Shown here piece by piece: positions 60,601-64,000 of a stretch of DNA of 64,000 bases; within the stretch, counting starts at the first letter, position 1; the number at the start of each line of letters is the position of its first letter. This DNA comes from Lucifuga dentata. Lineage: Eukaryota > Chordata > Actinopteri > Ophidiiformes > Bythitidae. Position numbers and translations under genes: made by a program. The stretch lies in the NCBI GenBank assembly GCA_014773175.1, contig VXCM01000300.1:122665-186664 (forward strand). Reading direction: 5' to 3'. The notes under the pieces were generated by a model. It did not search any database. It saw only the letters and a list, made by a program, of their open reading frames with translations, and had not been told where the DNA came from.

Positions 60601-61343
60601 GGTGTTGAAGTGGCAGAGGACACAAGGAAGGAAGTGTTTCGTGCCTTTTTTTTNTTTTTTTTTTTTTTGACAACATTGTCAAAGACAGACTGTTCATGAC
60701 CTTAGATAAGACAGATTGTTACCTGTGAGCTGACGGCTGCAGCAGCAGCAGAGTTCAGTAAAGCCTCCACAGCATCCTCGCAGCCCAGGAAGCCATTGAC
60801 AGACCCCCTCTCTCTGTCTCCTCGCTCTGGCACCCCACCCAAGGCTCCCAACAAAGTGGCAGGTCCTGTCACTTCACCTCCAAACTGCTGCTGTAGTGCT
60901 GCCAGCCAGATCAGGTCCTCCAGCGAGGCTGGGGTGGGACCCTGAGACCCACCATGGACCGGGCTGCCCTCCACATTGCCCTGAGAGCTGGAGCTGATGC
61001 CAGAGGTGAAGCTGTTCGAGATGGAGAGGGGGAAGGAGATGGACGAGGATGATGAAGAAAGGGAGGAAGAGCCTGAAGGTGGGGGGTGGGCATCACTGAG
61101 TGTTGGCGAGGGTGGCAGCGAGTTGTAAGGACTGGAGCTCAAACTGGAATCCTGGGGAGGGTGACCAGTGTATGGAGAGCTGGAGGGGTCATGGGGGAGG
61201 CCAGATTTGGGAAACACACAGGGAGGATTGAGTGGAGGAGTGTCCGATTTCATCTCAAATTTGAGGAGATCAAAGTCGTTGAGATACTCCATGGCCAGAG
61301 GGCTCGGAGGGAGAGAAGTTATGGGGATGCGAGGAGATGACAT
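57637..61343 (-). CDS. nrl: Neural retina leucine zipper protein (NRL), large Maf bZIP factor
   Basis: NRL drives rod photoreceptor genes. Four coding exons: 61343-60723, 60575-60282, 59257-59042, 57795-57637. Sum 1290 bases, 429 residues. The minimal transactivation domain is at about residues 12-32 ([20 protein letters not shown]), followed by Ser-rich sequence and [17 protein letters not shown] His-rich block lies at about 274-300. The extended homology region [20 protein letters not shown] starts at about 310, and the basic region [20 protein letters not shown] at about 341-360. The leucine zipper continues in the last exon ([19 protein letters not shown]). The protein ends PPPDYFL. Introns and the FL end favour nrl, since mafa and mafb are intronless; the His run resembles other large Mafs. 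A splice acceptor just upstream of the ATG implies a non-coding first exon. Confidence 0.85.
58042..58068. repeat. Poly-A tract in nrl intron 3
   Basis: About 25 A residues. A second, N-broken poly-A tract is at 58342-58390 (N at 58359). The rest of the 1.2-kb intron holds no recognised feature. Confidence 0.75.
59943..60257. mobile_element. hAT-like MITE in nrl intron 2
   Basis: It begins CAGGGTTCCCCAACTAGTTT; its right end, read as reverse complement, begins CAGGGATCCCCAACTGGCGG. These are terminal inverted repeats of about 30 bp. Flanking 8-mers are ATCTATAG (left) and GTCTAGAG (right), which agree at 6 of 8 positions and fit the hAT target pattern with central CTA. The interior has repeated GGGCCA motifs and no coding capacity. 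Its right end is 24 bases from the donor of nrl coding exon 2. Confidence 0.75.
60645..60669. repeat. Poly-T tract with N in nrl intron 1
   Basis: A T run interrupted by an N at 60654 inside the short intron (60576-60722). Its true length is unknown. Confidence 0.8.
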
Positions 61344-62051
61344 TGTGTCTGCAGATGGCGGGAGTAGAAAATAATTTGTCTTTGTGTCAGGAGTGTGTGA
61401 GGGTCCACTCTTCTTTCTTAGTGCAGCTCATAGACAGCAGCAGTGGTGACGTCAGGAAATGGACTGGATGCGTTTCCTCTGTAAGAAACTTTGCGTCCTC
61501 ATGTCTGTGTCTCTTTCTCCCGAGTCCTGAAGGAAATAAGAGAAATAATCCAAAATAATGTTATATGATCTATGATTAAAAAGATATTCTTGTAATAGAC
61601 ACTTCAATATGACCGGTTTGTAGATTTGTTTAAGTGTAAAACAACTCAGAAAATTGGGGTTCAAACATAATCATACCACAAAAGTCACGACACACACATC
61701 ATTCAAACTTCATGTGACAATTTAGAATGTGTGTGTGTGGTGAGCCTGTTAAATTAATAAGAATTAAATAAAAACAAGCAACTATTGCAACAAGCAACTG
61801 GATATGTTTGTGTGGTATGTATGAAATAAACCAATCATTAATTTATGCATTTAAGAAACTACTATTCTGTAACAGAATCTCTCTGCTGCCTCATGTACAT
61901 ACACATCTACATCGTATAATCACATTTGCACATGTATGTGTGTGTAAAACTCCATGCAGCATCTTCTTTTTAGAACTGCTTATGTCTTCACAATTAGTGT
62001 GTCACTGTGCAAGTTCATTCGGTGCATTTTCTGGGAGGTTATGTTTGAGTG

Positions 62052-62790
62052 TATACCTCCACTGATTTGATTGTTTGATAGCAAGATAACTGAAAAAGTT
62101 CTGAACTGATTCTGACAAAACTTGGTGGAAGGGTGGGGCATGGTGGGGTAAGAGAAGAACCTGAAGAATTAAATTTCTGTGTGGATCCAGTTGGAGGGGT
62201 GGATCCAGGAATTAAAAAAAAAAAAAAAAAANAAAAAAAAAAAAAAAAAGATTCATTATGATTGTTTAATCATTTTATATTGTAGGTAGCCTTTTTATCA
62301 CCTTGGCATGGGACTATGGATGAAAATTAGTTAACTTTGGCTAAATCTGGCATATTTACATTTGATTGCATATATGAATTCTCCCAATTAAATACAAATT
62401 GTAAAATTGTAAAATTAACATGAGGCAGAGTGTTTTTCTATATTTTTGTCAAATTTCTTCAAAAGTAACACATCAATTTCAATGGAGGAAAAAAATCAGG
62501 CATATTTATCCCATGATAGATAATTAAAAGGTGCAATTTGGTCCAGATCCATATAATTGTTTTTAAACAGTTACTTTCTTTATGACAAATTAACTCCTGT
62601 TATTATTATAGTTCCTTTGCCTTGCCTCAAAGCAAGAAGGTCATGAGTTTCTATGTTCTTATATCCTAGTAACTATACATATGGCTCAAGTGCAGAGGAA
62701 GAGTTTCAAAGTGTGGCATCAATAGAATTCTTATTATTAGAACAAGACAAATATTTGTCTCGGCTTGTTCAGCCTCAGCAGAGATATGCA
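62052..62790. mobile_element. Short dispersed element with inverted ends, copy 2
   Basis: It shares with 13585-14235, in opposite orientation, the words ACAAAACTTGGTGGAAGGGT, GATCCAGGAATT, GGCTTGTTCAGCCT and the AGAGATATG end. A poly-A tract with an N at 62232 lies inside. Left boundary TATACCTCCAC resembles the ACCTCC terminal motif of copy 1. Confidence 0.5.
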
Positions 62791-63667
62791 ATTTATTGAA
62801 TCTACTGGCCTTTTAGTTCTGTAAAAGTGACCAACGTGGTCCTCATATCACCTCTTTGTAGCCCACAGTACAACAACACCTTCCTGTTAAAAAGCAGAAA
62901 AACTTTTTTTTTTTGTTCAAGTTAAAATGATGATTATGTTCTGCCTTGTGCTGTTTATCATTATGACATAGAAATAGCTGCATGTCAGAACATAATTCAA
63001 AATATTTCTAGACGGTTCTGCAAACTGAACACATAACCAACTCAAGTGGAAGAATTTAGAAGACTTAATTAGGTTTGACAGAAAGATTCAAACACTCAGG
63101 AGAAGAAATCCAATTATCATTCATTTCAGGGTTTAATGCAGATCCCCAGACTTTCTAAAATATTTGAACCCCTGATTGAATAACGCTAAATTTCATTTCA
63201 ACAAGGTGATGTTGACCTTAAATATCTGATGTAGATATGACAACTTCTCTTCTTCTCAGTTCTTGTCAGTTTTTTTTTTTTTTAAATCTAGGATAATAAA
63301 AATTAAGACTGAAAATTTAAATTAAAAACACAAATTCACCAAACAAATAAAAATATTGTTAACTTAAACTTAAAACATTATGAACACAGTGCAGCTCCTC
63401 AGCATATAACTTTATATTTTAAATATTTTAAATACGATATAATGGTGTCTACATCAGAATAGAAGCATGTAGCTGCTTCATCTAATAACACTAATTAGAG
63501 GCAGATATAATAGTTATCTAATTAAAAATCCATCTCTCCTGTGCTGCTCGTTAAATTTGCCCCCCATGGTTCAAAGAGGATGGTAACAGAAAACAAACTG
63601 TGCCAGGGCTCCATGGAGGCCTCAGCCTGGATCAGGACCAGAGAGATGGCAAAAAGCCCAAACAAGC

Positions 63668-63668
<1 letters not shown>

Positions 63669-63707
<39 letters not shown>
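63669..63707. repeat. (GA)n microsatellite
   Basis: About 19 uninterrupted GA units in the nrl upstream region. Confidence 0.95.
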
Positions 63708-63710
<3 letters not shown>

Positions 63711-64000
63711 GGAAAGAGAGAGAAAAATGTAGAATAAAGCAGAGAAAGGAAAATGGCCTGACATGAGAGTGAATGAAATGATCTTACCGTCAGTCATAGA
63801 GATGAAGGATGATTTTGAGCTCTGTTCAACATCCCCCCCTCACACCCACACACACTCACACACAAAAATCATCAACTGACAGGTTTAGAAAGAGACACAG
63901 AGAGAGAACAGAGAGTGTGTGTGCACACATGTGAGTGTGTAAAGCACTCTGAGAGCCACTGCCCCCCTTGCTGCAAATCCCTGTTTGGAACAATTCCCAC

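Larger units (their letters stand above)
61344..64000. other. nrl upstream region
   Basis: No further coding exon is recognised. A splice acceptor (CTGCAG) just before the ATG indicates that the nrl transcript starts farther right. Contents: a dispersed repeat at about 62.05-62.79 kb, a GA microsatellite at 63669-63707, and CA-rich sequence near the right edge. AT-rich homeobox-like motifs (CTAATTA, near 63490-63530) occur but are too short to assign. Confidence 0.45.

Noticed and set aside
57637..61343. Assignment of the Maf gene to mafa, mafb or c-maf because of the His repeat
   Set aside because: Three introns inside the coding region, the N-terminal [17 protein letters not shown] form and the FL C-terminus fit nrl better; mafa and mafb lack coding introns. 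c-maf cannot be fully excluded without a tree.

Overview
The window is nuclear DNA of a ray-finned fish, most likely a percomorph teleost; I cannot name the species. The evidence is GT-AG introns of about 80 bp to 4.3 kb, vertebrate proteins of clear identity, abundant CA, GA and poly-A tracts, and teleost-type SINE, LINE and hAT relics. Exon maps were rebuilt by hand from splice signals and protein reading. For cracd, aasdh, ppat, paics, rem2, nrl and the nested Myb/SANT gene the summed exon lengths are exact multiples of three, once three assembly artefacts are removed.

Layout. 0.8-1.1 kb: first coding exon of a chst14-like dermatan 4-O-sulfotransferase gene (minus strand), which runs off the left edge. 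1.1-13.2 kb: non-coding upstream region with a CpG-rich patch and a dead ZBED/hAT transposon. 13.2-21.3 kb: cracd (KIAA1211, plus), a regulator of actin capping. 23.0-29.2 kb: aasdh (minus), an adenylation/carrier/beta-propeller protein. 29.7-33.4 kb: a probable HJURP/Scm3 CENP-A chaperone gene (plus), divergent from aasdh. 34.6-44.3 kb: ppat (minus), first step of de novo purine synthesis. Its first intron contains a complete plus-strand gene encoding three Myb/SANT-like (trihelix) domains. 45.0-48.4 kb: paics (plus), a later bifunctional step of the same pathway, divergent from ppat across about 0.75 kb. 50.5-53.3 kb: rem2 (minus), an RGK GTPase. 57.6-61.3 kb: nrl (minus), a large Maf bZIP factor of photoreceptors. 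The rest to 64 kb is the nrl upstream region.

Gene relations. cracd-aasdh-ppat-paics is the block found on human 4q12, and the head-to-head ppat/paics pair suggests co-regulation of purine synthesis. In this fish hjurp lies between aasdh and ppat. rem2 and nrl both map to human 14q11.2, so a synteny junction lies between about 48.5 and 50.4 kb.

Assembly. Nineteen single N bases occur. At three of them inside coding exons the flanking 63-66 bases are written twice, on both sides of the N. These are unmerged contig overlaps, and each creates a false +1 frameshift.
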